Assembly: GCF_901933205.1 (NCBI RefSeq) | Contig: NW_022148754.1 | Location: 1 to 64,000 of the forward strand | Direction: 5' to 3' | DNA: 64,000 nt | From: Camarhynchus parvulus | Taxonomy: Eukaryota; Chordata; Aves; Passeriformes; Thraupidae | In this document: positions 40,001 to 51,299 of the stretch, piece after piece | How positions within the stretch are numbered: the stretch's first letter is position 1 | How the letters are laid out: each line of letters opens with the position of its first letter | Position numbers and translations under genes: made by a program | The notes under the pieces: model-generated | Database searches by the model: none | What the model was told of the DNA's origin: nothing | Seen by the model: only the letters and a program-made list of their open reading frames with translations

Positions 40001-43000
40001 AGGCCCGTTGTTTATGTTTGGGGGCCATAGGCCGGGGTGGCCGGCTGGCTCCTGAAAATCCGCGATACGCAGGATGCCTCCCAGACCCAAGCTGGCACCA
40101 GTGCCAACTCGGGCTGGTTTGATAGTGCCAACGAGTCCCACAATCTGCCATCAAGGACCGGGGCTGGTGAGTTTTGTTTCAGAGGGAAAGGCCCGTTGTT
40201 TATGTTTGGGGGCCATAGCCCGGAGTGGCGGCTGGCTCCTGAAAATCCAGCGATCGACGGGATGCCTCCCAGACCCAAGCTGGCACCAGTGCCAACTCGG
40301 GCTGGTTTGATAGTGCCAACGGGGTCCCACAATCTGCCATCAGGACCGGGGCTGGTGAGTTTTTGTTTCAGAGGAAAGGCCCGTTGTTTATGTTTGGGGG
40401 CCTCGGCCCGGGTGGCGGCTGGCTCCTGAAAATCCAGCGATACGCAGGATGCCTCCCAGACCCAAGCTGGCACCAGTGCCAGCTCGGGCTGGTTTGATAG
40501 TGCCAGCAGAGTCCCACAATCTGCCATCAAGGACCGGGGCTGGTGAGTTTTTGTTTCAGAGGGAAAGGCCCGTTGTTTTATGTTTGGGGGCCATAGGCCG
40601 GGGTGGCCGGCTGGCTCCTGAAAATCAGCGATACGCAGGATGCCTCCCAGACCCAAGCTGGCACCAGTGCCAGCTTCGGGCTGGTTTGATAGTGCCAACG
40701 GAGTCCCACAATCTGCCATCAAGGACCGGGGCTGGTGAGTTTTTGTTTCAGAGGGAAAGGCCCGTTGTTTATGTTTGGGGGCCATAGGCCCGGAGTGGCC
40801 GGCTGGCTCCTGAAAATCCGCGATCGCAGGATGCCTCCCAGACCCAAGCTGGCACCAGTGCCAACTCGGGCTGGTTTGATAGTGCCAACGGAGTCCCACA
40901 ATCTGCCATCAAGGACCGGGGCTGGTGAGTTTTGTTTCAGAGGGAAAGGCCCGTTGTTTTATGTTTGGGGGCCATAGGCCGGGGTGGCCGGCTGGCTCCT
41001 GAAAATCCGCGATACGCAGGATGCCTCCCAGACCCAAGCTGGCACCAGTGCCAACTCGGGCTGGTTTGATAGTGCCAACGGAGTCCCACAATCTGCCATC
41101 AAGGACCGGGGCTGGTGAGTTTTTGTTTCAGAGGGAAAGGCCCGTTGTTTATGTTTGGGGGCCATAGGCCGGGTGGCCGGCTGGCTCCTGAAAATCCCGC
41201 GATCACAGGATGCCTCCCAGACCCAAGCTGGCACCAGTGCCAACTTCGGGCTGGTTTGATAGTGCCAACGGAGTCCCACAATCTGCCATCAAGGACCGGG
41301 GCTGGTGAGTTTTTGTTTCAGAGGGAAAGGCCCGTTGTTTATGTTTGGGGGCCATAGGCCCGGGTGGCCGGCTGGCTCCTGAAAATCCAGCGATCGCAGG
41401 ATGCCTCCCAGACCCAAGCTGGCACCAGTGCCAACTCGGGCTGGTTTGATAGTGCCAACGGAGTCCCACAATCTGCCATCAAGGACCGGGGCTGGTGAGT
41501 TTTGTTTCAGAGGGAAAGGCCCGTTGTTTATGTTTGGGGGCCATAGGCCGGGTGGCCGGCTGGCTCCTGAAAATCGCGCGATCACAGGATGCCTCCCAGA
41601 CCCAAGCTGGCACCAGTGCCAGCTTCGGGCTGGTTTGATAGTGCCAACGGGTCCCACAATCTGCCATCAAGGACCGGGGCTGGTGAGTTTTGTTTCAGAG
41701 GGAAAGGCCCGTTGTTTATGTTTGGGGGCCATAGGCCCGGAGTGGCGGCTGGCTCCTGAAAATCCGCGATACGCAGGATGCCTCCCAGACCCAAGCTGGC
41801 ACCAGTGCCAACTCGGGCTGGTTTGATAGTGCCAACGGAGTCCCACAATCTGCCATCAAGGACCGGGGCTGGTGAGTTTTGTTTCAGAGGGAAAGGCCCG
41901 TTGTTTTATGTTTGGGGGCCTGTGGCCCGGGTGGCCGGCTGGCTCCTGAAAATCCGCGATACGCAGGATGCCTCCCAGACCCAAGCTGGCACCAGTGCCA
42001 ACTTCGGGCTGGTTTGATAGTGCCAACAGAGTCCCACAATCTGCCATCAAGGACCGGGGCTGGTGAGTTTTGTTTCAGAGGGAAAGGCCCGTTGTTTATG
42101 TTTGGGGGCCTAGCCCCGGGTGGCCGGCTGGCTCCTGAAAATCCCGCGATGCGCAGGATGCCTCCCAGACCCAAGCTGGCACCAGTGCCAACTTCGGGCT
42201 GGTTTGATAGTGCCAACGGAGTCCCACAATCTGCCATCAAGGACCGGGGCTGGTGAGTTTTTGTTTCAGAGGAAAGGCCCGTTGTTTATGTTTGGGGGCC
42301 ATAGGCCCGGGTGGCCGGCTGGCTCCTGAAAATCCAGCGATCGCAGGATGCCTCCCAGACCCAAGCTGGCACCAGTGCCAGCTCGGGCTGGTTTGATAGT
42401 GCCAGCGGAGTCCCACAATCTGCCATCAGGACCGGGGCTGGTGAGTTTTGTTTCAGAGGGAAAGGCCCGTTGTTTATGTTTGGGGGCCATAGGCCCGAGT
42501 GGCCGGCTGGCTCCTGAAAATCCCGCGATCACGCAGGATGCCTCCCAGACCCAAGCTGGCACCAGTGCCAACTCGGGCTGGTTTGATAGTGCCAACGAGT
42601 CCCACAATCTGCCATCAGGACGGGGCTGGTGAGTTTTTGTTTCAGAGGGAAAGGCCCGTTGTTTATGTTTGGGGGCCATAGGCCCCGGGTGGCGGCTGGC
42701 TCCTGAAAATCCAGCGATCACGGGATGCCTCCCAGACCCAAGCTGGCACCAGTGCCAACTTCGGGCTGGTTTGATAGTGCCAGCGGAGTCCCACAATCTG
42801 CCATCAGGACCGGGGCTGGTGAGTTTTTGTTTCCAGAGGGAAAGGCCCGTTGTTTATGTTTGGGGGCCATAGGCCCGGAGTGGCCGGCTGGCTCCTGAAA
42901 ATCCAGCGATCGCAGGATGCCTCCCAGACCCAAGCTGGCACCAGTGCCAGCTCGGGCTGGTTTGATAGTGCCAACGGAGTCCCACAATCTGCCATCAGGA

Positions 43001-44334
43001 CCGGGGCTGGTGAGTTTTGTTTCAGAGGAAAAGGCCCGTTGTTTATGTTTGGGGGCCATAGGCCCGGAGTGGCCGGCTGGCTCCTGAAAATCCGCGTCAC
43101 GCAGGATGCCTCCCAGACCCAAGCTGGCACCAGTGCCAACTCGGGCTGGTTTGATAGTGCCAACGGAGTCCCACAATCTGCCATCAAGGACCGGGGCTGG
43201 TGAGTTTTTGTTTCAGAGGGAAAGGCCCGTTGTTTATGTTTGGGGGCCATAGGCCCGGGTGGCCGGCTGGCTCCTGAAAATCCGCGATCGCAGGATGCCT
43301 CCCAGACCCAAGCTGGCACCAGTGCCAACTCGGGCTGGTTTGATAGTGCCAGCGGAGTCCCACAATCTGCCATCAAGGACCGGGGCTGGTGAGTTTTGTT
43401 TCAGAGGGAAAGGCCCGTTGTTTATGTTTGGGGGCCACAGGCCCGGTGGCGCCGGCTGGCTCCTGAAAATCCGCGATACGCGGGATGCCTCCCAGACCCA
43501 AGCTGGCACCAGTGCCAACTCGGGCTGGTTTGATAGTGCCAGCGGAGTCCCACAATCTGCCATCAAGGACCGGGGCTGGTGAGTTTTTGTTTCAGAGGGA
43601 AAGGCCCGTTGTTTATGTTTGGGGGCCATAGGCCCGAGTGGCCGGCTGGCTCCTGAAAATCCGCGATACGCAGGATGCCTCCCAGACCCAAGCTGGCACC
43701 AGTGCCAACTCGGGCTGGTTTGATAGTGCCAACGGGTCCCACAATCTGCCATCAAGGACCGGGGCTGGTGAGTTTTGTTTCAGAGGGAAGGCCCGTTGTT
43801 TATGTTTGGGGGCCACATGCCGGAGTGGCCGGCTGGCTCCTGAAAATCCGCGATCGCGGGATGCCTCCCAGACCCAAGCTGGCACCAGTGCCAACTCGGG
43901 CTGGTTTGATAGTGCCAACGGAGTCCCACAATCTGCCATCAAGGACCGGGGCTGGTGAGTTTTGTTTCAGAGGGAAAGGCCCGTTGTTTATGTTTGGGGG
44001 CCACAGGCCCGGAGTGCCCGGCTGGCTCCTGAAAATCCGCGATACGCAGGATGCCTCCCAGACCCAAGCTGGCACCAGTGCCAACTCGGGCTGGTTTGAT
44101 AGTGCCAACGGAGTCCCACAATCTGCCATCAAGGACCGGGGCTGGTGAGTTTTTGTTTCAGAGGGAAAGGCCCGTTGTTTTATGTTTGGGGGCCATAGGC
44201 CCGGAGTGGCGGCTGGCTCCTGAAAATCACGATACCGCGGATGCCTCCCAGACCCAAGCTGGCACCAGTGCCAACTCGGGCTGGTTTGATAGTGCCAACG
44301 GAGTCCCACAATCTGCCATCAAGGACCGGGGTTG
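34086..44334 (+). repeat. Satellite region 5: mixed canonical and derived monomers
   Basis: About 54 monomers in which canonical traits (GTTGTTTATG, AACTCGGG, GTGAGTTTTG) and region 4 traits (GTTGTTTTATG, CAGCTTCGGG, T5) are interleaved, with T3 runs dominating again. Intermediate forms of the third inverted repeat, CAGCTCGGG and AACTTCGGG, are common. Loop-shortened GCGATCGC and GCGTACGC versions of the second inverted repeat are frequent. The last complete CAGCTTCGGG form before a 12.7-kb gap is near 41,628. One local oddity is TTTACAGGAGGAAAGG at about 37,328 instead of TTTCAGAGGGAAAGG. Confidence 0.7.
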
Positions 44335-44523
44335 GTGAGATTTTGTTCAGCGGTAAAGGCCCGTTGTTTATATTTTGAGGCCATAGGCCCGGAGTGCCGG
44401 CTGGCTCCTGAAAATCCGCGATACGCAGGATGCCTCCCAGACCCAAGCTGGCACCAGTGCCAACTCGGGCTGGTTTTATAGTGCCAACGGAGTCCCACAA
44501 TCTGCCATCAAGGACCGGGGCTG
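44335..44523 (+). repeat. Diverged junction monomer between regions 5 and 6
   Basis: This 189-bp unit has more changes in its first 60 bases than any neighbour: GTTGGTGAGATTTTG, TTCAGCGGTAAAGGCC, TTTATATTTTGAGGCC and GGAGTGCCGG. GGTAAAGG and GAGGCC are reminiscent of region 2 monomers. Downstream, the T5/T4 runs and hot-spot shortening almost disappear. As at 12.7 kb, a strongly altered monomer coincides with a change of array character. Confidence 0.6.
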
Positions 44524-47367
44524 GTGAGTTTTGTTTCAGAGGGAAAGGCCCGTTGTTTATGTTTGGGGGCCATAGGCCGGGTGGCCGGCTGGCTCCTGAA
44601 AATCCGCGATACGCAGGATGCCTCCCAGACCCAAGCTGGCACCAGTGCCAACTCGGGCTGGTTTGATAGTGCCAACGGAGTCCCACAATCTGCCATCAAG
44701 GACCGGGGCTGGTGAGTTTTGTTTCAGAGGGAAAGGCCCGTTGTTTTATGTTTGGGGGCCATAGGCCCGGAGTGGCCGGCTGGCTCCTGAAAATCCGCGA
44801 TACGCAGGATGCCTCCCAGACCCAAGCTGGCACCAGTGCCAACTCGGGCTGGTTTGATAGTGCCAACGGAGTCCCACAATCTGCCATCAAGGACCGGGGC
44901 TGGTGAGTTTTGTTTCAGAGGGAAAGGCCCGTTGTTTATGTTTGGGGGCCATAGGCCCGGTGGGCCGGCTGGCTCCTGAAAATCCAGCGATCGCGGGATG
45001 CCTCCCAGACCCAAGCTGGCACCAGTGCCAACTCGGGCTGGTTTGATAGTGCCAACGGAGTCCCACAATCTGCCATCAAGGACCGGGGCTGGTGAGTTTT
45101 TGTTTCAGAGGGAAAGGCCCGTTGTTTATGTTTGGGGGCCATAGGCCCGGAGTGGCCGGCTGGCTCCTGAAAATCCGCGATACACGGGATGCCTCCCAGA
45201 CCCAAGCTGGCACCAGTGCCAACTCGGGCTGGTTTGATAGTGCCAACGGAGTCCCACAATCTGCCATCAAGGACCGGGGCTGGTGATTTTTGTTTCAGAG
45301 GGAAAGGCCCGTTGTTTATGTTTGGGGGCCATAGGCCCGGAGTGGCCGGCTGGCTCCTGAAAATCCGCGATACGCAGGATGCCTCCCAGACCCAAGCTGG
45401 CACCAGTGCCAACTCGGGCTCGTTTGATACTGCCAACGAGTCCCACAATCTGCCATCAAGGACCGGGGCTGGTGAGTTTTGTTTCAGAGGGAAAGGCCCG
45501 TTGTTTATGTTTGGGGGCCATATGCCCGGAGTGGCCGGCTGGCTCCTGAAAATCCGCGATACGCAGGATGCCTCCCAGACCCAAGCTGGCACCCGTGCCA
45601 ACTTCGGGCTGGTTTGATAGTGCCAACGGAGTCCCACAATCTGCCATCAAGGACCGGGGCTGGTGAGTTTTGTTTCAGAGGGAAAGGCCCGTTGTTTATG
45701 TTTGGGGGCCACAGGCCCGGAGTGGCCGGCTGGCTCCTGAAAATCCGCGATACGCAGGATGCCTCCCAGACCCAAACTGGCACCAGTGCCAACTCGGGCT
45801 GGTTTGATAGTGCCAACGGAGTCCCACAATCTGCCATGAAGGACCGGGGCTGGTGAGTTTTTGTTTCAGAGGGAAAGGGCCGTTGTTTATGTTTTGGGGC
45901 CATAGGCCCGGAGTGGCCGGCTGGCTCCTGAAAATCCGCGATACGCAGGATGCCTCCCAGACCCAAGCTGGCACCAGTGCCAACTCGGGCTGGTTTGATA
46001 GTGCCAACGGAGTCCCACAATCTGCCATCAAGGACCGGGGCTGGTGAGTTTTGTTTTCAGAGGGAAAGGCCCGTTGTTTTATGTTTGGGGGCCATAGGCC
46101 CGGAGTGGCCGGCTGGCTCCTGAAAATCCGCGATACGCAGGATGCCTCCCAGACCCAAGCTGGCACCAGTGCCAACTCGGGCTGGTTTGATAGTGCCAAT
46201 GGTGTCCCACAATCTGCCATCAAGGACCGGGGCTGGTGAGTTTTGTTTCAGAGGAAAGGCCCGTTGTTTATGTTTGGGGGCCACAGCCCGGGTGGCCGGC
46301 TGGCTCCTGAAAATCCTACGATACGCAGGATGCCTCCCAGACCCAAGCTGGCACCAGTGCCAACTCGGGCTGGTTTGATAGTGCCAACGGAGTCCCACAA
46401 TCTGCCATCAAGGACCGGGGCTGGTGAGTTTTGTTTCAGAGGGAAAGGCCCGTTGTTTATGTTTGGGGGCCACTGGCCGGGTGGCCGGCTGGCTCCTGAA
46501 AATCCGCGATACGCAGGATGCCTCCCAGACCCAAGCTGGCACCAGTGCCAACTCGGGCTGGTTTGATAGTGCCAACGGAGTCCCACAATCTGCCATCAGG
46601 ACCGGGGCTGGTGAGTTTTTGTTTCAGAGGGAAAGGCCCGTTGTTTATGTTTGGGGGCCATAGGCCGGGTGGCCGGCTGGCTCCTGAAAATCCGCGATAC
46701 GCAGGATGCCTCCCAGACCCAAGCTGGCACCAGTGCCAACTCGGGCTGGTTTGATAGTGCCAACGGAGTCCCACAATCTGCCATCAAGGACCGGGGCTGG
46801 TGAGTTTTGTTTCAGAGGAAAGGCCCGTTGTTTATGTTTGGGGGCCATAGGCCCGGAGTGTCCGGCTGGCTCCTGAAAATCCGCGATACGCAGGATGCCT
46901 CCCAGACCCAAGCTGGCACCAGTGCCAACTCGGGCTGGTTTGATAGTGCCAACGGAGTCCCACAATCTGCCATCAAGGACCGGGGCTGGTGAGTTTTGTT
47001 TCAGAGGGAAAGGCCCGTTGTTTATGTTTGGGGGCCATAGGCCCGAGTGGCCGGCTGGCTCCTGAAAATCTGCGATACGCAGGATGCCTCCCAGACCCAC
47101 GCTGGCACCAGTGCCAACTCGGGCTGGTTTGATAGTGCCAACGGAGTCCCATAATCTGCCATCAAGGACCGGGGCTGGTGAGTTTTGTTTCAGAGGGAAA
47201 GGCCCGTTGTTTATGTTTGGGGGCCATAGGCCCAGAGTGGCCGGCTGGCTCCTGAAAATCCGCGTTACGCAGGATGCCTCCCAGACCCAAGCTGGCACCA
47301 GTGCCAACTCGGGCTGGTTTGATAGTGCCAACGGAGTCCCACAATCTGCCATGAAGGACCGGGGCTG
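44524..47367 (+). repeat. Satellite region 6: canonical monomers
   Basis: Fifteen monomers, mostly of the canonical type with GTTGTTTATG and AACTCGGG and few length changes. Scattered single variants include TCGTTTGATACTGCC near 45,419 (a half-way form of the region 2 TTTTATACTG type), CATGAAGG ends near 45,837 and 47,351, and CCATAATCTGCC near 47,149. The region blends towards the region 2-like island that follows. Confidence 0.7.
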
Positions 47368-50217
47368 GTGAGTTTGGTTTGCCAGGAAAAGGGCTGCGGT
47401 TTTATTTTGGGGGCCACAGCCCCGGAGTGGCCGGCTGGCTCCTGAAAATCCGTGATACGTAGGATGCCTCCCAGACCCAAGATGGCAACCGTGCCAGCTC
47501 GGGCTGGTTTGATAGTGCCAACGGAGTCCCACAATCTGCATTCAGGAATTGGGGCTGGTTAGTTTTGTTTCAGAGGGTAAGGCACGTTGTTTATGTTTGG
47601 GGGCCACAGGCCCGGGTTGGCCGTCTGGCTCCTGAAAATCCGCGATACGCAGGATGCCTCCCAGACCCAAGCTGGCACCAGTGCCAACTCGGGCTGGTTT
47701 GATAGTGCCAACGGAGTCCCACAATCTGCCATCAAGGACCGGGGCTGGTGAGTTTTGTTTCAGAGGGAAAAGACCGTTGTTTATGTTTGGGGGCCACAGG
47801 CCCGGAGTGGCCGGCTGGCTCCTGAAAATCCGCGATACGCAGGATGCCTCCCAGACCCAAGCTGGCACCAGTGCCAACTCGGGCTGGTTTGATAGTGCCA
47901 TCGGAGTCCCATTATTTCCCATCAAGTACCGGGGCTGGTGAGTTTTGTTTGCCAGGGAAAGGCCCGTTGTTTATGTTTGGGGGCCATAGGCCCAGAGTGG
48001 CCGGCTGGCTCCTGAAAATCCACGATACGCAGGATGCCTCCCAGACCCAAGCTGGCACCAGTGCCAACTCGGGCTGGTTTGATATTGCCAACGGAGTCCC
48101 ATTATCTGCCATCAAGGACCGGGGCTGGTTAATTTTCTTTCAGAGGGAAAGGCCCGGTGTTTATGTTTGGGGGCCATAGGCCTGGAGTGGCCGGCTTGCT
48201 CCTGAAAATCCGCGATACGCAGGATTCCTCCGAGACCCAGGCTGGCACCAGTGCCAACTCGGGCTTGTTTAATAGTGCCAATGGAGTCCCACAATCTGCC
48301 ATCAAGGACCGGGGCTGGTGAGTTTTGTTTGCCAGGAAAAGGGCTGCGGTTTCTGTTTGGGGGCCACAGCCCCGGAGTGGCCGGCTGGCTCCTGAAAATC
48401 CGCGATACGCAGGATGCCTCCCAGACCCAAGCTGGCACAACTGCCATCTGGGGCTGGTTTGATAGTGCCAACGGAGTCCCACAATCTGCCATCAAGGACC
48501 GGGGCTGGTGAGTTTTGTTTCAGAGGGAAAGGCCCGTTGTTTATGTTTGGGGGCCACTGGCCCGGAGTGGCCGGCTGGCTCCTGAAAATCCGCGATACGC
48601 AGGATGCCTCCCAGACCCAAGCTGGCACCAGTGCCAACTCGGGCTGGTTTGATAGTGCCAACGGAGTCCCACAATCTGCCATCAAGGACCGGGGCTGGTG
48701 AGTTTTGTTTCAGAGGGAAAGGCCCGTTGTTTATGTTTGGGGGCCATAGGCCCGGGTGGCCGGCTGGCTCCTGAAAATCCGCGATACGCAGGATGCCTCC
48801 CAGACCCAAGCTGGCACCAGTGCCAACTCGGGCTGGTTTGATAGTGCCAACGGAGTCCCACAATCTGCCATCAGGACCGGGGCTGGTGAGTTTTGTTTCA
48901 GAGGGAAAGGCCCGTTGTTTATGTTTGGGGGCCACAGGCCCGGAGTGGCCGGCTGGCTCCTGAAAATCCGCGATACGCAGGATGCCTCCCAGACCCAAGC
49001 TGGCACCAGTGCCAACTCGGGCTGGTTTGATAGTGCCAACGGAGTCCCACAATCTGCCATCAAGGACCGGGGCTGGTGAGTTTTGTTTCAGAGGGAAAGG
49101 CCCGTTGTTTATGTTTGGGGGCCACTGGCCCGGAGTGGCCGGCTGGCTCCTGAAAATCCGCGATACGCAGGATGCCTCCCAGACCCAAGCTGGCACCAGT
49201 GCCAACTCGGGCTGGTTTGATAGTGCCAACGGGGTCCCACAATCTGCCATCAAGGACCGGGGCTGGTGAGTTTTGTTTGCCAGGGAAAGGGCTGCTGTTT
49301 ATGTTTGGGAGCTACAGGACCGGAGTGGCCGGCTGGCTCCTGAAAATCCGCGATACGCAGGATGCCTCCCAGACCCAAGCTGGCACCAGTGCCAACTCGG
49401 GCTGGTTTGATAGTGCCTAACGGAGTCCCACAATCTGCCATCAAGGACCGGGGCTGGTGAGTTTTGTTTCAGAGGGAAAGGCCCGTTGTTTATGTTTGGG
49501 GGCCATAGGCCCTGAGTGGCCGGCTGGCTCCTGAAAATCCGCGATACGCAGGATGCCTCCCAGACCCAAGCTGGCACCAGTGCCAACTCGGGCTGGTTTG
49601 ATAGTGCCAATGGAGTCCCACGATCTGCCATCAAGGACCGGGGCTGGTGAGTTTTTGTTTCAGAGGGAAAGGCCCGTTGTTTATGTTTGGGGGCCATAGG
49701 CCCGGAGTGGCCGGCTGGCTCCTGAAAATCCGCGATACGCAGGATGCCTCCCAGACCCACGCTGGCACAAGTGCCATCTGGGGTTGGTTTGATAGTGCCA
49801 ACGGAGTCCCACAATCTGCCATCAAGGACCGGGGCTGGTGAGTTTTGTTTCAGAGGGAAAGGCCCGTTGTTTATGTTTGGGGGCCACTGGCCCGGAGTGG
49901 CCGGCTGGCTCCTGAAAATCCGTGATACGCAGGATGCCTCCCAGACCCACGCTGGCACCAGTGCCAACTCGGGCTGGTTTGATAGTGCCAACGGAGTCCC
50001 ACAATCTGCCATCAAGGACCGGGGCTGGTGAGTTTTGTTTGCCAGGGGAAAGGGCTGGGGTTTATGTTTGGGGGCCATAGCCCGGAGTGGCCGGCTGGCT
50101 CCTGAAAATCCGTGATACGCAGGATGCCTCCCAGACCCAAGCTGGCACCAGTGCCAATTCGGGCTGGTTTGATAGTGCCAACGGAGTCCCACAATCTGCC
50201 ATCAAGGACCGGGGCTG
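47368..50217 (+). repeat. Satellite region 7: 15-monomer island of region 2-type units
   Basis: This segment is exactly 2,850 bp, 15 x 190. It carries monomer types otherwise confined to region 2: GCCAGGAAAAGGGCTG or GCCAGGGAAAGGGCTG (47,388, 48,338, 49,286 and 50,049), GCACAACTGCCATCTGGGG (48,435), its GTGCCATCTGGGG relative (49,771), GATTCCTCCGAGACCC (48,233), TTTAATAGTGCCAATGG (48,268), GATCTGCC (49,622), GGTTAGTTTTG (47,557) and ATTATTTCCC/ATTATCTGCC ends. Spacing of the GGGCTG marker is 950, 948 and 763 bp, so the local period is about five monomers rather than six. Confidence 0.8.
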
Positions 50218-51170
50218 GTGAGTTTTGTTTCAGAGGGAAAGGCCCGTTGTTTATGTTTGGGGGCCACAGGCCCGGAGTGGCCGGCTGGCTCCTGAAAATC
50301 CGCGATCACGAGGATGCCTCCCAGACCCAAGCTGGCACCAGTGCCAACTCGGGCTGGTTTGATAGTGCCAACGGAGTCCCACAATCTGCCATCAAGGAAT
50401 CGGGGCTGGTGAGTTTTGTTTCAGAGGGAAAGGCCCGTTGTTTTATGTTTGGGGCCACAGGCCCGGAGTGGCCGGCTGGCTCCTGAAAATCCGCGATACG
50501 CAGGATGCCTCCCAGACCCAAGCTGGCACCAGTGCCAACTCGGGCTGGTTTGATAGTGCCAACGGAGTCCCACAATCTGCCATCAAGGACCGGGGCTGGT
50601 GAGTTTTGTTTCAGAGGGAAAGGCCCGTTGTTTATGTTTGGGGGCCATAGGCCCGGAGTGGCCGGCTGGCTCCTGAAAATCCGCGATCGCACAGGATGCC
50701 TCCCAGACCCAAGCTGGCACCAGTGCCAACTCGGGCTGGTTTGATAGTGCCAACGGAGTCCCACAATCTGCCATCAAGGACCGGGGCTGGTGAGTTTTGT
50801 TTGCCAGGGAAAGGCCCGTTGTTTATGTTTGGGGGCCATAGGCCCGGAGTGGCCGGCTGGCTCCTGAAAATCCGCGATACGCAGGATGCCTCCCAGACCC
50901 AAGCTGGCACCAGTGCCAACTCGGGCTGGTTTGATAGTGCCAACGGAGTCCCACAATCTGCCATCAAGGAACCGGGGCTGGTGAGTTTTGTTTCCAGGGA
51001 AAGGCCCGTTGTTTATGTTTGGGGGCCATAGGCCCGGAGTGGCCGGCTGGCTCCTGAAAATCCGCGATACGCAGGATGCCTCCCAGACCCAAGCTGGCAC
51101 CAGTGCCAACTCGGGCTGGTTTTGATAGTGCCAACGGAGTCCCACAATCTGCCATCAAGGACCGGGGCTG

Positions 51171-51186
51171 GTGAGTTTTGTTTCAG
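51171..51186 (+). other. Splice-donor-like and acceptor-like motif in each monomer
   Basis: Monomer positions 1-16 read GTGAGTTTTGTTTCAG. Preceded by CTG, GTGAGT fits the metazoan 5' splice-site consensus, and TTTTGTTTCAG fits a short polypyrimidine tract plus CAG 3' splice site. Sixteen bases is too short to be an intron, but a donor in one unit could pair with the acceptor of a later unit (introns of 206 bp, 396 bp and so on, exons of 174 nt) if the + strand is transcribed. Many region 3-5 units have GTGACT, which loses the +5 G. This is a sequence resemblance only; no branch point is evident and use is unproven. Confidence 0.4.
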
Positions 51187-51213
51187 AGGGAAAGGCCCGT
51201 TGTTTATGTTTGG

Positions 51214-51226
51214 GGGCCATAGGCCC
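51214..51226. other. Inverted repeat 1 in each monomer (GGGCC-ATA-GGCCC)
   Basis: Monomer positions 44-56: perfect 5-bp arms GGGCC and GGCCC around an ATA loop (ACA in many units). It lies at the start of the main indel hot spot. In a few units the loop is TA, giving the perfect 12-bp palindrome GGGCCTAGGCCC (for example 16,945-16,956, 30,321-30,332, 33,938-33,949 and 55,964-55,975). Hairpin or cruciform formation is plausible from the arms but not shown. Confidence 0.75.
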
Positions 51227-51250
51227 GGAGTGGCCGGCTGGCTCCTGAAA

Positions 51251-51268
51251 ATCCGCGATACGCAGGAT
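51251..51268. other. Inverted repeat 2 in each monomer (ATCCGCG-ATA-CGCaGGAT)
   Basis: Monomer positions 81-98: arms ATCCGCG and CGC-GGAT with an ATA loop and one bulged A in the right arm. This is the second hot spot of length change. Common variants shorten the loop to AT or TA, giving the perfect palindromes GCGATCGC and GCGTACGC. With the A-to-G change as well, CCGCGATCGCGG forms a 12-bp palindrome (19,647-19,658, 43,848-43,859 and 58,091-58,102). Confidence 0.75.
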
Positions 51269-51285
51269 GCCTCCCAGACCCAAGC

Positions 51286-51299
51286 TGGCACCAGTGCCA
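51286..51299. other. Inverted repeat 3 in each monomer (TGGCAC-CA-GTGCCA)
   Basis: Monomer positions 116-129: perfect 6-bp arms TGGCAC and GTGCCA around CA. The flanks almost extend it: C115 faces A130 (mismatch), G114 pairs with C131, A113 pairs with T132, and A112 faces C133. It resembles a TGGCA-type nuclear factor I dyad but has four bases between the TGGCA and TGCCA halves rather than the consensus three, so I do not call it a binding site. Confidence 0.75.

Noticed and set aside
47381..50060. Inserted foreign element suggested by the unusual GCCAGGAAAAGGGCTGCGG stretches.
   Set aside because: The surrounding bases remain in satellite register at exact multiples of 190 bp, and the same variants occur in region 2, so these are divergent monomers, not insertions.
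51201..51212. Forkhead-like motif TGTTTATG in each unit as a promoter element.
   Set aside because: A 7-bp degenerate match is expected by chance in a T-rich stretch. The T4 variant that dominates large parts of the array destroys it, and no other promoter element accompanies it.
51211..51240. G-quadruplex in the GGGGGCC...GGCTGG segment.
   Set aside because: Apart from the G5 run, the G runs are only two long and are interleaved with C runs, which would favour duplex hairpins.
51286..51299. Nuclear factor I (TGGCA protein) binding site at TGGCACCAGTGCCA.
   Set aside because: The half-sites TGGCA and TGCCA are four bases apart instead of the consensus three. Resemblance alone is weak evidence, and the dyad is better explained as one of three inverted repeats.
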